A stretch of 64,000 nucleotides of DNA. It comes from Caprimulgus europaeus (taxonomy: Eukaryota; Chordata; Aves; Caprimulgiformes; Caprimulgidae). The DNA lies in the NCBI GenBank assembly GCA_907165065.1, contig OU015530.1:53666465-53730464 (forward strand), read 5' to 3'. The notes below the pieces were generated by a model. It was given only the letters and a program-made list of their open reading frames with translations. It was not told where the DNA came from and did not search any database. A program made the translations under genes and the position numbers. Below, piece by piece: positions 24,607 through 40,314 of the stretch; the stretch's first letter is position 1; each line of letters opens with the position of its first letter.

Positions 24607-27600
24607 AACAAGGAGGGGAACATAATTTTATCCTTTAAAATGTTTTTTCTAAGCCATTTCCCAGGTTTGATATTATAATTCGGACTTCGTCAGAGAATCA
24701 CATTTTCCTATTAGGTGAAATGTGAAAAGAATGCCTACTTAGTGAATTTGAGGGGTGTGAGGATCTTCTGATTTTTTTCATTTGACAAGTGCAGATTCCT
24801 GGGAGGGCAGAACAGAGTGACAGAGCTGTCTGCCAGCCAGGAGGTCCTCTTTCAGGAAAGCTACAGAATAGATTTCTACTAGTAATTTTGCACAGTACGA
24901 AATTTCCTGCCTTCAGAGCACACAGCTGGGCTTGCAGCTTTCACATACCTCTGCTGGAAAAGACAAATGACTCAAAAGTGGGACAAAACTCTATCTTTTA
25001 TTAAAGAAACAAGGCAGGAGTTGGCTACATCTCCAAAATGAGAGCCACCCTCTGTTTGCAAGTCAGGAGGTGCTGACACACATGCCTTGCTGCTGTCCTA
25101 AGAAGTGACACCTTTCTTCTGCCATCGTCTGCTCTTGGCTCCCATGGTGCCCCCAGTCAGCAGCCTGTCCCTTTTGGTCTCTGGACTGTAGCTATGGCTA
25201 CTTCTGCAGGTTTCTTAGTTCTTCTTAAAGCCCCAGGAAGATACCATTGTTCTTTTGCTAGGAAGGGAATAAGGTGGGTGCCCTTTCTTCCTGTAGTGTG
25301 TAATTACAGGATAAAGCTGGCTCCAAGTTGTGTTTTGGAGAGAAGCTTTACTAAAACATAAGAAAAGCACTTCATGGAGGACTGGCTACCAGCGTCCTTT
25401 AAATCAAGTCTATGCTCAACCTCATGATAAAAGAAAACTTATTTCCAGGCTTAATGACCTCATCTTTGACTACCTTCTTATATCAGGAAATACAAAAGGA
25501 TGCTGATGTGGAAATTTGAAAATTATTTTATTTATTAATTGCATTCTGTGTGCCTGGCTGAAGTCCCAGAAGCTGGGGTTGCTCAAAGTCTTCTTTAGTG
25601 TAAGACGGACATAAAATTGGGGAAATAAAGGAGAAAATCAGTGGTTGTAAGTTGTCCATAACAGCATTTTTATGAGTTTATGTTCACTACAAGTCTGTTG
25701 GATAGAAGAAAGGAACCAAGAGCTAGGCAGCTATTTTATTTTATGATCTAAAAATTGCATCTGCGGTAGGAAACAAAGATAAGCCAAGACCTGTTCTCCA
25801 TCCCTGAGGGTAAGCAGCTGACTTCCCTTCCCTGCTTTTCCTCCAGGCAGGTTTTCTTTGTGGCTGCTGTCTCCAGTCAGGGCTGTTCCCTCAATGCCCA
25901 GTTACCAGCTGGAATAGGGTGGCCAGAGAATATGATAACCAAGAAAGAGGAGAGACACTCATAAAGTTTGTTACAGGAGAGGAGAAGTGTCATGGATTTT
26001 TAGCTGAAATAGAGTGAAACTATCACAAGAAGGGACATGGAAGTCCTCCTGGAAGAAGCACCCATATGAATGAGTTTGTAGTACAATGAATATAAGAGTG
26101 CTTTTAGTTGAGTGGCCGCAACAAATGAGTATACATGAGAAGGGCCAAAAAGAGAAGGGAACTGGTGGTGGGGAACAGGCTGCAACAGAGGAGAAGGGTG
26201 ATAAATTGTGAGTACAGCTACTTCAAAGATGTCCCTCTCCGAAGGCAAACATAAGTGCTTCTTTTAATCTCCATGAAAATTCAGCAGAGAAAATATCTAC
26301 AGTTTTAACAGTATACTTTAATCCAAAACCTAATATCAGTTAGCATGTACTCATATTCCAAGAAAATATGACAATGACCCATGGAAGGCTTGTACAAAAA
26401 TTGCCTGAGTTAAAAAGTAAAATCACTTTTGCATTGAAATAATTACAAGAATTTCAAATGGCTTCCGGACAAAGACTTGGAGCTTGCTGTGTTTTGGGAA
26501 GGGTGAAGTCAAGATACACGCTAAGATGGGTCTTTCAGAAGATGTCATGAAAGGCATAAAGCCAAAGTAATGTTGAAAGAGGAAGATTTGCTCAAAGTAT
26601 GAGACTAGGAAGATTACAGCAGAGATATGTGGCAATGTCAAAGAGGGAATTACTATAATCAAGCAGTCAAAAAGAAAGAAAATTCATTTTAGGTAGAAGA
26701 AAAATAAAGGAAGGGCAGATTTAGGTTATATTCAATGAGAACTACGAGTCTGGCTAGGGATGACCCAAACCAGCAGCAAAGAAATACAAATGTTAAGAGG
26801 GATGAAAAGAAAACAGGCCCGATTCTCCTTTCCTTTGCACTGTTTGCAGTTAATACAAAATCGATGGAGTGGATCCATATCTGTTGGAGATTCTCCTTGG
26901 CAAATGTGGGCTAGTCATTTTATTTGATTTAGAGGAGTTTAAGAGAACAAGAGCCAGCCAAGCTGACTTTTGGTACAGAAGGAAATATGGGATGGTAGCA
27001 GGAGACCAATGGCAGGACCTCTTTGACAGAGGAACTTCTTTCTGTTTAGTAAGACTCAAAACATTAGGAAACTGATATCTAATCTTGTGCACTACATTTA
27101 GTTTCCAAATATATTCTTCAGTATATTTCCTTGGGAAGCCACAGACCATGTTGCCACATATGTGCTAGGAGGAGAAATGCAGATATGAATATGCACTGTA
27201 CATGGAAAAGATAAATTCCAGTCTCTTTTAAATATCATACACCTCCAAAGAAAGTTAAAGATGTCATGACTAGCTGATTCTTTCACACTTCCCTTTTAAT
27301 AAGCTATTTCTAGAGGCAACTGTTAGAATGAACTGCTCACTGCTTAGTTTTGGTATGGAAAAATAATATTTTTAACTTTTTTTTTAAACAAAAGTATAAG
27401 ATGTTTAGGAGTAATGAATAATGTATTAAATTTGTATCACCTGCTTCTATTTTAACATTAAAACCTTGTCCTTCCCTCAACATACACTAGGAAGAATTCC
27501 ATTGTCATTACCCTTTCAATGACATCCAGACAACTAGCACAGTGATATTAATACAAAGAGACATATTTAGTTGTACCTACCTTTGCACACTCTTGTCCAA

Positions 27601-30600
27601 TTAAATTTGACTCAGTGCCTTCTAGATTTTTAATAACTACTCAGCTATTATCAATGACTTAACCACTGACAAAACCCTACGTACACTATTAACCAAGGAC
27701 AGATGTAGCACACAAAATGGGCAGTATTTTATCCTACTGGTGCCTACTATATTAACGGGCTGCAGTTTTTATTTTGAAAACTCCGCTCCTTTTCAATCCC
27801 CAGGCTACAATGAAATCTCAACAAACAATCCACTAATATAATATTCACAAATTAAAAAAAAATATTTACATATACATAGTGTATCCTGTTAAAAATATTT
27901 CATCTTATCATCAGTTCATATAATAGAGTCGATGCTTAAGCAATATTTTTAGAGAAATGTCTCTGACTTGGAAAAACAATTATAATAAAAGGCATAAGGA
28001 TGGTTTCCAAGGGGCAGGTTGATTGAACTCATATATTAGCATTCTTCTTCCTCCACATTTCTAATAAGTCTCACACCCATGAAGGTTAATGAGAGATAGT
28101 TTCATATTCCCTTATATACATATCTATGGAAGAGTTCTAGCATTATTATCAGATTTTATTCCTCTCTGATACATCCCAGTGACTCATTTATAGATGAAGA
28201 AGCAATACTTACAAGTCTACTGAAGAAAATCTGTACCAAATGCCAAAATCTGTCTCAACCTACCAATGAATTTAATTCAAATTATTGTTTTTGGGAATTC
28301 CTTATTTCATAGATGAAAAAATAAAAGAGCCTTAGACTAGTTTTTGTTTTTAGCCTTCTTTGAGCTGCATAAGCAAAAGCTCTCTCCTCTTCTGTATGCC
28401 AACTTTTATTAGGATTTTGGCTATTTGTATTCAAAAAGTTCTACCTTCCTGTGGGTGGATGTTGCAGGGAAAAAATCAGTAGGTCAAGTATATATTCAAC
28501 ATGGGCACCATATAGTACCTTGAAAACAGGAACTGAACACACTTGTCCCGTAATACAAAATACATGCTTGGATTTAGTCACCTAGTACCAAGATTCAACT
28601 TTTCAGAAGAAACAACTGAGCCTGTGGCAGGATACAGAAACCCACAAATCTGGAGAGACAGAAGGTAGTAGATTACTTTCTAGGAGTACATTTTGAAAGT
28701 AGTTTCTCCTCCCATCTCTTCTCAGGTGCATCTTTTTCACACCTCTTGGGCAAAGCAGCCCTATACCTCCCAGCTTTGAATGGACTCTACTAAATCAACC
28801 ATACAATGGCATTTTTGAAACTGAGCAGTTTTTGATGGTCCATCATGAATACCCTGAGGTTAATTTCCCCAGAATTTTTAGCACCAGCATCTGGTGTTAC
28901 ATATGAGGTTGGGCACTGATAAATCACACATTTCTTAAAGTCTGGAGTCTTAGGCAAAAGGTTTGTCTTTCAAGTAAGTCGTATGAGGCTGCAAGCTTTC
29001 AATCTTTGCTAGGAGTCATCAGAGGCAACTGGATTGATTGATGGCTGGTGTCAGGATTTATCTTTTTGATTCATCCCATAATGCTATCTGTTTATGGTTG
29101 GCCTTTCATTACTCTTGAGGATGTTTAATACTTAAGTAGATATAGCCAGATATCTGCTCAAAAGCATCAGCTATCTGAATGCTCAGTTTCCCAGGCACTG
29201 CTCAAGCAAGGATGGATAACAGGGAATACAAATAGGAAAAATTGTTTTGGGACATATGGACTATGCAGGTAGCTGGCACGAAAAATATGAAGGGAGAAGC
29301 TGGGAAATGTTCTGGGGCTTAGCTACTTTCCTCTGAGGTTTGAATTCTCCAGTTTCACACTAAATATACCTGCTGCCAGCCGTAAGCATATATCAGTGGA
29401 AGCAAAAAGGATGGTAATATGCTGACAGTTGTTTTGACTCTATTTTGCCTGTGTCCCCAAATGTACTTATTCATGTATTCTGGGCTGCTCTTCTGCAAAA
29501 CTGCATGTGACTGGAGAAAGAACTCTCTCCTCCCTTATATAAGTGTCTGAGTTGATGAGACAGACTCAAATGACACTTTTACTTCTCACTAATGACCCCT
29601 TGGGCTCCCTGGCTTCTTCTGGACCCTCAAACTCTCCAGCCCCCATCGCCAGTATTCCTCCAGCTCTCATTACGGCTCCTGCAGCTTTCTGAAGACTCCT
29701 CTTCCTCCTCAGTGCCCCACACGCACTCCACTCATCGCTTTGCAGATTTTGCGTGTCCTGACGATGACTGTTACTGACATGCCTATTCTCGCTTGTTTGT
29801 CTAGTGGCCTTCTCAGCTAATGTAACCAAAACACAAATACACTTTTCCAGAATGTTGGGAGCTGCTGAAAGAGCAGATAAGGTGAACAACGGCATCCAGG
29901 ACATAAACTTGCAGTGCTCATGCAAGACTTGGAACAATCTGAACTTCTCTTTCAACCTCCTATGGATGCACATTTCCTTGAAAAACACTGTTGTTGCCCA
30001 GCTTTATAGAGTTGCATCTTATTCCCTCTTCCACTTGGTGAGCAGTGGAACTGGTGGGACCCAAGGAGAGTAACTGCTTGGTCGTAGAAGTGCAATATAC
30101 AAAGCTTGAGGACGCCGACCTCAATCATCATTTGCAAATTAAAAAAAAACAACCAACCTAAAATGTTGTAACTTGGGCTTGTAATACACCTTCTCCTCAA
30201 ACTTGCTTTAATTTCCAGCAAGCAGATCTAATCTAGTATTTGCAATTAGAAGACACAATATTTTAAAATTCCAGTTAATTTCTATTAATCATAAAATGCA
30301 ATACAAATACTACATTTCCCTCCAAGGAGATTAACCTTTATGCACAGAATGGATGTCTTCAGTGGCCCCCATGAATAAGAACATGTTTGTCATTAAATGC
30401 AAATATAATTAACTTGATTCAGGGCAGTAAGTCTGGCTGCAACTCTGGAGTTGTACATTTCTCTAGGGATAGACAATTAAACCCACAAAAATAGGGCTTC
30501 AATAGTTCTAGATTTGTATACAATTTGAAAAGAAAATAAGGAGGCAGCTGGAAATGTGCTATCATATGTCATCAGTATTCCATTTGCTTTAGTTTATTGG

Positions 30601-31824
30601 CAAAAGAAATCATAATGAAAGAGGTCTTGTTTCTTTGGGGTAAAGCAACCCATAATAACTCTGTAAAAAGTTTCATGGCCTTGAAAACCCCTGGTGTAAT
30701 GCTCCATGTCTTTTAAAAATACCAGAGTCTTAATGTAGCTTCCCTCAGTGACAGTCTCTTCATGTCAGGCAGAAACACAAGTCTCATCTGAAGACCTTCT
30801 TTGACCATCTTAATATGCTTTTGCTTTCTGAGCTCTTGAAATGTAAAATTGTAACCCACTTTTACCTAGGCCTGTTAGATGCCTAGCTATTTTGCTATTA
30901 CTTGTTATTTTACCACAAGGGACAGTGATAGTTCTCTGTATCCATTTCATTTAAACAAAGAAAATCTGACACATTACTATAGACCTCTTTCAAGCCTGGC
31001 TGTGATCTGCTGAGAAATTTGCAGTGATGGAGATATATCAGTATTGGGTGAGACAGGACTTTATGGCTACTTCTACACTAATAAATTAAATGGGCCCAGG
31101 AACATTTTCTAGTGCTAAGGGCAAATAGAAAAGATCATCTTGCTCCATATCATTAAACTTTTTTATACCCTGCACTGACCAAAAATATTCAGCTGGGATA
31201 GTCCCTTGCCTGGGAAACTCCATACAGTTGGCCAGCTGATGGATATGCCCAGGATGGGTTACCAGTCTGCCTACACAGTGGCCATGTACATCTTTCCAAT
31301 GTTCCTCGATTAGAGATTGTGGTGTTCAAGTGGTAACACTCAATATTTAACTATAGGAAATTATTTTATACAGAAAAAAATCTCCCATGCTGAAGACCAC
31401 ACAATCCAAATAGTAACCCTGTCTTATACATTTATACCCTGTGCACCACAGCTACCTCCTTTTTGAGGTTTTTGTTGTTTGCTTGACTGCAAACACTAAA
31501 CTAAAGGCAACATTGGCAAACAAAGCAAAAAAAAAAAGGCAAAGCTAGTCAGAATTAAACATTTATCACACACCTTTACTTTGTTCTTAATGTAAAAAAA
31601 AATAGGCAGGAAAGAAAAAAATGGTTCTAAATAGACAAAAATTTGCAGGCACACATAGAAAGTAACTGTGCCTGACTGTAGGATTATAGCCATAGCTACT
31701 AAGTACAAGATAGTCACATGAGAACCAATGACTCCTTACACTACTTAGAGTCTATCACTTAGGAGTGTGATTCAGGACAGGAAATTGCTATGAATTTCTT
31801 CTCATAGACTAAGATTCACATACA

Positions 31825-31970
31825 GAATCATAGAAATATTTAGGTTAGAAAGGAACTTTAAGATCATTACATCCAACCATTAACCTAATACTGCTGAGTC
31901 TACCACTAAACCATGACCCTAAGCCATCTACACATCTTTTAAATACCTCCAGGAATGGTGACTCCATATG
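31825..31970 (-). mobile_element. CR1 LINE 3' fragment, second subfamily
   Basis: This short copy begins CAGAATCATAGAAATATTTA and continues AAGATCATTACATCCAACCA, CTAAACCATGACCCTAAGC and AATGGTGACTCCA. It is the most diverged of the three members of this subfamily in the window. Confidence 0.88.
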
Positions 31971-32711
31971 GCTGTAGTCACTTCTCTTCCCCACCCAAAA
32001 AATCCTTTCCATCCCAAACCTCTCTCTTGCACATATATCAGGCTAAGATCTGCACTAAATGGCCCTTCATCCCTCAAGCCCCCTTCATATCCTTCTAGGA
32101 CATTTATTCCCACCTATTGGTGGTGCTGAAGAAAACCTTTTAGTAGTAGGAAGGGAGAGTCTTGTGGAAGGATGTATTGAAGTGGAATTACTAAGAAGTT
32201 ATGCATTACTCATATTCCCTGTAACTTGATTTCTTTCTCTCTTGCCCTGTTCCAGAGACATGTCTCTGTAAGAACAGCTCTGGTAATATGCCATTTTATC
32301 AACAGATTTTGGCTGTTAAAGATAAAAATGGTGATAAAGGAGGCCTAATGAGGGCTTTTTTTGGCATTTTACCAGTCTGAGAATCCACAGATTTTAATCT
32401 GATGGAGGTTTATCAGCACTTCCCCAGAACATCTCTTCAAGGAAGTGTCCTACATTGACCCGTAGGAAGGGACAAATTTTTTTTTCAAAGAATGTGACAT
32501 TTCCAGATTTCTGTGTGCCACAGTCATGGGAAGTGTTAAAAGAGAAAAAAAATCTCTATTAAGGCTTCCTGAGATGTAGAAGTAGAATAAAAGTATGGGT
32601 TCCAGGCATATCTTTTTCAGAGGAAAATTTCCATTTGGTTTAACCAAAGTAAGACACTTCAAATCTCATTGAAATTGTGCTGAGCACCTCTGCTGCCAGG
32701 CACTCAAACTA

Positions 32712-32990
32712 TCATAGGAAGACAGAACTGGAAGTTCCTCTCGAGTCACCAAGTCAAACCTCCTGCTAACATGAGTTGTTTCCTTCATAAACTAATCAAG
32801 CTCCATCTCACAGGTGCTGGCTTGGGGCTAATCAGTCTTGCTGGAAAGTCCTCCTAAACAATCTCAGTGCGATGACAGTCTGAAGTCCCCTTCCAATCCT
32901 AGCCTAAGGGTACCTAAAGTGATTTATACTCCTTTGTTTTGGGATGAGCAGTATCCTGTCACTTAAACTGTTCTTCTCCCATGCCTAGCT
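32712..32990 (-). mobile_element. Probable ancient CR1 fragment
   Basis: CATAGGAAGACAGAACTGG followed by CACCAAGTCAAACCTCCTGC resembles an old CR1 3' end. Further inward, CTTAAACTGTTCTTCTCCC resembles the CR1 ORF2 terminus. Boundaries and family are uncertain. Confidence 0.5.
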
Positions 32991-33718
32991 CTGCATTCCT
33001 CTCCTCAACCTAATATTCCCTTACTGTGCTTTTCCCAGTAGTACTTAATCTTTCTTAAGCCTCAGTCATTAATGGGGTGCATTGCATAACCAGCGTTACA
33101 GATTGCTGTGCAACAGCATTCATATTCTCATTTCTCCTCTCTAATTACCTTTCTTTATATGTATTTAAATCTCATTTACTTTTTTGAAGGGTGCAATGCA
33201 TTGGTACATTGATACATCGTACTGGGTCAGTCAGTCAGAGCGATATATACATGGGGATGTCTACAGCTGAGTTTGCCTCCCAAGACTTCATGGACAGAAA
33301 TAAGTACTTCTAGGGTCTATTTAATCTGATGTTTTTGAGATGACTTTTTGGGTAAGATATTTTATGACTTCACAGAACCCATTAACCAGATCTGATTACA
33401 AAGGCGTCTCCATGCAATTATCTCAGATGTAGATGTCCACAGTGACTGATATGTATACTTTTATTATCCTCCCAAACATTTTCTGTTGGTAAGCTACTTG
33501 ATCATAACATAAATTCTTAAACAAGGCTGAGTGCATGACCTTACACTTTGTATTTTATAATTCTATGCATCACTCATTAATTCAATGACAATGGTTATGC
33601 AATTCTTCCAACAGGATAGCCTCATACCCTAGAAATTGTTGGTGCTTTTTACCTTTGTGTTCTCATAAAATGTCAATAATATTTTCCTGAGTGAATAGCA
33701 TTTCCATGAACAGTAGAC

Positions 33719-33750
33719 AAAAAAAAAAAAAGAAAAAAAAAAAAAGAGAG
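33719..33750 (+). repeat. A-rich tract
   Basis: Two runs of about 13 A separated by a single G, ending in AGAGAG. There is no recognisable retroelement upstream. Confidence 0.9.
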
Positions 33751-35231
33751 CCTACAACTAATCCTAAAAGAGCATTTCCAATCTCATGTTTCACCTTTCA
33801 GGAAATTTCTGATGTGACTTCTCTGGTTACAGACTCTACATCTTGGCATATTTGTGACTCCAGGAAGACAAAATCCACCATGGAAATGCAGCTTGTGGTG
33901 GACTGGGGAGCAATGGTGTACATGCCATGGAAATACTAGGGGATATATGCGTAAATCAGGCAGAGGTGAGACAGTGGCAGTCCAGAAACTCAGCCCTGAG
34001 GGTGAGGCTGTTATTTTGGGTTAACACTAACTGATGCCTTTTGGGTGCTGTCTATGACATGCACAGCCAAATCAGAGCACAAGCAAACAGTAAGTGCTAT
34101 TTCTGCTCTGTGTTGAGTTGTCCTTCACCTGGTGGCATTTCAGGAGAAGCTGGTAGAAAACAGGCTTCATCCAGGTGGCTGGCAGAAGAATAAAAACATG
34201 GCTTGGCCAGTGTACGTCATGCACACGCAACGAGGTTGGAAGGTTATTCTGTCTCTGATTGAAGTGTCAGTTTTATTCATGCACGTTGTGAGCACTTATT
34301 ACATGCAATTGTCCCCTGAGAAGTGGCTGGTGTCACACTCAACTCTCACACGGGCTGACCTGCCAGAGTAGGGGTCACCATGGACGTCCTTGCTACCTGA
34401 ATTCCCCTACCTCTTTTTAATGATTCCTGTCTTGGTGATTTTCCTTATTAACCTTGGTAATGTAAATGTACATAGGAAATGTATTAAGCCCCTTATAAAA
34501 TTTAACAGTAAGCATAGTTATTCAGTTAGCAATTTCAGAAGATCTTTCTTACAAATGAGGGAGAAAGTATTTTATTATGTATGGTTTGGATTTACCTTCC
34601 AAACTGACTTAAATGACTCTAAAAATGCCTCCTGACAATCTTATTACACAGTCTTATTTTGCGAAAGGCAGTTACACAGCACTTAATTTAACAAATATGC
34701 TGTAAAGTTTATTTCTTTGAAGATGGCTCAAATATCAGCTGACCAGCAGTAAACATAGATTCATGTGGCATTGCACTGATCCAAGACATTTTCAGCATAT
34801 GTAAGTATAAACCAAAGATTTAAGATTTACTAAAGTTCCTTTCAACAGCTGGACTGCTCTATAACATGAATTTGCCCAGGGCACTTAGTAATTTCTTTGC
34901 TTTTCTTCCATCATTTCTTTGAATTTATGTTAGTGAGGCTCAGTAAGACCTGCAAACCCAATCACTGAACACACCACAGAATCACAGTGGTTGTAACTCT
35001 TTCACCACCAGTTTGCAGCCTCTGCTCTACAATAGTTAAACAGCAGGTCTGCTCTGTAATGCTTAGCCCCAGAGTTGGGAAAGCGACCACAGACATGACT
35101 ATAAGTACTGGCAGATGTGATAGATAAAAGTATGTAATCAAGATGAGTGTGCAGATCTGCTACATAGGGAAAAAACACTGCATTTTCTCCATGACTTTAG
35201 AGATCAAGAAAGCAATCAGAGTCCAAATGAG

Positions 35232-35822
35232 ATCATAGAATGTTTTGGGTTTGGAAGGGTCCTTAAAGTTCATCTAGTTCCACCTCCCCTGCCAGCAGCA
35301 GGGACACCTTCCACTAGACCAGGTTGCTCAAAGCTTCAGCCAATCTGGCCTTGAACACTTCCAGGGAGGAGCAGCCACAGCTTCTCTGGGCAACCTGTTC
35401 TGGTGTCTCACCACCTCACAGTAAGGAATTTATTCCTAATATCCAATCTCAATCTCCCCTCTTCCAGTTTAAAGCCATCACCCCGTGTTCTGTCATTCCC
35501 TGCCCTTGTCAAAAGTCCAACCCCAACCTTCCTGAGTCCCTTCAGGTTCTGGAAGGCCATTAGAAGGTCTCCCTGGAACCTTCTTTTCTCGAGGCTGAAC
35601 AGCCCCAACTCTCTCAGCCTGTCCCCATAGGAGACGTGCTCTAGCCCTCGGATCATCCTCACGGCCTCCTCTGGACTCACTCCAGTAGGTCCATGTCCTT
35701 CTTGTGTTGGGGGCCCCAGAACCGGAGGCAGCACTGCAGGTAGTGTCTTACAAGAGCAGAGTAGATGGGAGAATTGACCTGCTGGCCACACTTCTCTTGA
35801 TGCAGCCCAGGATATGGTTGGT
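35232..35822 (-). mobile_element. CR1 LINE 3' fragment
   Basis: It begins GATCATAGAATGTTTTGGG and continues GACACCTTCCACTAGACCAG through to TTGATGCAGCCCAGGATATG. It is about 590 bp and includes the C-terminal ORF2 remnant. It is of the same broad subfamily as 5865 and 12490, and in gene-sense orientation. Confidence 0.93.
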
Positions 35823-37779
35823 GTGGAGATGATACAACCTCAGGATAATATTTTTCTTATCAGAACTGACTCTTGAAACTCGGAGGAAGAACAAGGATCT
35901 CAGCAAGTTAAAAGAGAAGCTTTGCCAGCACAGATGCAATGGATTTACAGGTAGAAGACTTAATGCTAGAGTCTTCTTATTTTGAAAGGTTCATGGTGCT
36001 TTTAGGCTAGCAGAATTTTTGAGTCTGATGATGTGCAGCAAATAAGTGAGTTTGTGAATTGAATCCACTCTCACTAGAGAAAGCAAGAATTTTGCTGATG
36101 CCAGAGGAAGACAATAACCTTCTCCTTACCCACTAATCAACATCATGAAATTCCTGTGTAACGCAGTTGACACTGGATAAGTCTCATGATTCAGAATCAG
36201 TTGTTCTTTTCGCACCTATGAATCTTTTTCTTTTTCTTTTTTTTTGGGGGGGTGTGATCTACAGACAATAATAATTCCTATTTACCAGTCATTGCCACAT
36301 GCTTACAGAACTGTTGCTTGAAGAGGATAAAACTAGCAGTTTTGCTTTCAGCTGACCAGTAACTTCAGCTTATCCATGCTGACAGAGTTTTTTGATATCT
36401 GGTTTTATATCTGAGAAAGTCTTTTTGAGCACTGACGGTTAAGCATATGTAGATAACGCTAGTGCAATCTCTGCTGAATCAGATTTTATATTTAACAGAA
36501 TTTATGCACACTGATAAGCGTTAATATCTAAGGGTATCAGATGTTGCAAATTCACATCTTTCAATAATCCATTAATATTTCAAATGTTAACATTTTCCCC
36601 AGAATTAACCACATATTAATTTCAGGTTTCATTATCATACACAGAATCTGTTGCTTAATGGCAGGGGGAGATTAACTTTCTGGATCTCAGGCTAAACTCC
36701 CCCAAAATAAATGCAGAAAGTAATAATTTGCCCCAACTCCTCTAATAACATTTAGTTCCATGAAAAATCTATAGAAACAGGAAGTTAGGGAAAAAAAGGT
36801 AACCTGTGACTTTCTGAATAGTCATAATTTAATCTTCTGTCTTTTTTTAAGAAAAAGCCTATAAAATATAGTTTGTTCTTGCAATCAACATTTTCAGTGC
36901 AAAACTAACTGTTAAAATATAAATGAATATAAACAAAACAATGTGCTCTGTTTCTCTACAAGCTCTTTCAAGAACTTTTCTATCCCAGCAGCTGAGAACT
37001 GAAACATTGGGTACTTAAAAGCAAAACAACCACTAAAAGCAATCGGTAGCAGAATCCATTTTTTATAGCAGTATCTACTATTAAACAACTCACTACATAA
37101 ACAGTAAGCCCATTAGAGCCACAATGTCAAAGATGCTCTGTAAGCTGAACAGGCAAAACATTTCCACGATGACTGCAAGCCAGCAAAGCGCTCCATAAGA
37201 TGTCAACAGGGAAATACAATTCAGTCTTAATAGGTTCAGAGCTTATGTAAGCCGTGCTTATGGGATAGTCTATTAAGAAAGCAATCGAGCAAGTGACATT
37301 ACTGTAAATACAACCTGCAGCTTCCTAGAACATGCAGGCTAAGGACATTCAAAACTCCATTCAAAGACACTGTGCTAGCTGTAAAGTTCTTGTGTTCTGG
37401 ACCAAAAGTGAAAAGAAATAAAAATATCTCCTGATACAGTGACCATTGAGGTGATATTCATTCCTGTATAGAAAAGAGATCTGGAATCCATTCAGCCCCA
37501 TGAATGGCTTAAGAAATAAAATAATTATAACCATACCATGTGCCTTTCTTCTAATAAAACGTCTGTTCTTCTGCAAAAACCAGTAAGCCTTCATTTCTAA
37601 TTAGTAATGCAATGCTAGCAACTTTGTATTTGGGCTATTAACAAGTTTCTCTGGGTAAAAACATAGTTCCTTAAATAAAAGCCACGGAGCAATGCGAGAT
37701 TTGCCATTGCTGGATAAAAAATTGGTACAATTGCACACGCCCAACAGGAAAGGGAGAAAAAAACATCTTGAGAACTTAC

Positions 37780-38136
37780 CACCAGGTTTCCTATCACCAT
37801 GACCAACAAGAAGACGAGAAGGCACAGTGGCTGCCCAGCTACTTCCATGCAGTCCCACATGGTCTCAATCCACTCCCCACACAAAATTCGGAAGATGATG
37901 AGGAACGAGTGGAAGAAATCATTCATGTGCCACCGTGGCAAATTGCCAGTTGTGCTTATCTTCTTCACATTGTCCATGTAGCTTTTCCCAAAAAGCTGCA
38001 TTCCTACCACGGCAAAAATAAAGACGATGATTGCCAGCACAAGAGTGAGGTTACCAAGGGCACCCACTGAATTACCAATTATTTTAATGAGCGTATTTAA
38101 GGTCGGCCAGGACTTTGCCAATTTGAAGACTCGCAG
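37780..38136 (-). CDS. SCN5A: SCN5A exon 16 (internal), domain II S4-S5, pore loop and S6
   Basis: This exon is 357 nt (119 codons, phase 0/0; human 351 nt by recall). The acceptor is GTTTTGTTCACAG|CTG and the donor GTG|GTAAGT. It opens with [14 protein letters not shown], finishing S4 with R2, K5 and K8, and then the S4-S5 linker. S5 ([20 protein letters not shown]) follows. The extracellular turret [15 protein letters not shown] is the only clearly divergent stretch. The pore helix and filter read [15 protein letters not shown]88 is the domain II Glu of the DEKA selectivity filter and E91 belongs to the outer ring. S6 begins [16 protein letters not shown] and ends in the next exon. Conservation of every functional residue argues for a working gene rather than a pseudogene. 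Confidence 0.98.
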
Positions 38137-39865
<1,729 letters not shown>

Positions 39866-40286
39866 TCAGAAACATTTTAAAAGCAAAACTTTATTTTTCA
39901 TGGCTGATTCTTCATCACTATTACAATTTTGTCTAGTCTGCTCACAGTAATATTTGGTACTGCTGTAATCTTACAATGACATCTGAGTTCAAGCTCTGGA
40001 TTGGAACATACACTTCCATCTCCTTCCACCATCTGAATACTCTCAGTGGTTAAAAAAGAAAGTGTAAAGGTGCCTTTTATAAAGGTTAAATCTATTCATT
40101 TCAGTGGAGAAACTCGAATGAATGGAGTGGGAGTGTTAAAAGGGTATTTGGGTTGTAGAGTACCTGCTGTGTTATGCCTTTTTATTTTGTTACTATTATC
40201 AATACCAGGGCAATGCAAGCCTCCAGTCATTCTGAAGTTACTGCTGGCAGCAAAGGTGATTAGAAACTCTAATTTGAGTCCTAGTC

Positions 40287-40314
40287 TTTTTTTTTTTTTT
40301 TTTTTTTTTTTTTT
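40287..40314 (+). repeat. 28-base poly-T tract
   Basis: This is the longest pure homopolymer in the window. On the SCN5A sense strand it is poly-A in intron 14, and no transposon body is recognisable next to it. Confidence 0.93.

Larger units (their letters stand above)
12129..37779 (-). other. SCN5A intron 16 (about 25.7 kb)
   Basis: This is the largest complete intron in the window, between the exon encoding domain II S5-S6 and the exon encoding the end of S6. It carries most of the CR1 copies: 12449-14370, 14556-15372, 18720-18880, 20765-21050, 22556-23078, 31825-31970, 32712-32990 and 35232-35822. The stretches 15373-18718, 23080-31820, 33000-35230 and 35825-37779 contain no gene, RNA or repeat family I can name, apart from poly-T and poly-A tracts near 24565 and 33719. 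None of the open frames in them exceeds about 140 codons. Confidence 0.85.

Noticed and set aside
37615-37779. Continuation of the domain II frame past NLVV into SSQDVFF.
   Set aside because: This is intron read-through after the GTAAGT donor. The real continuation, [14 protein letters not shown], is exon 17 at 12128.
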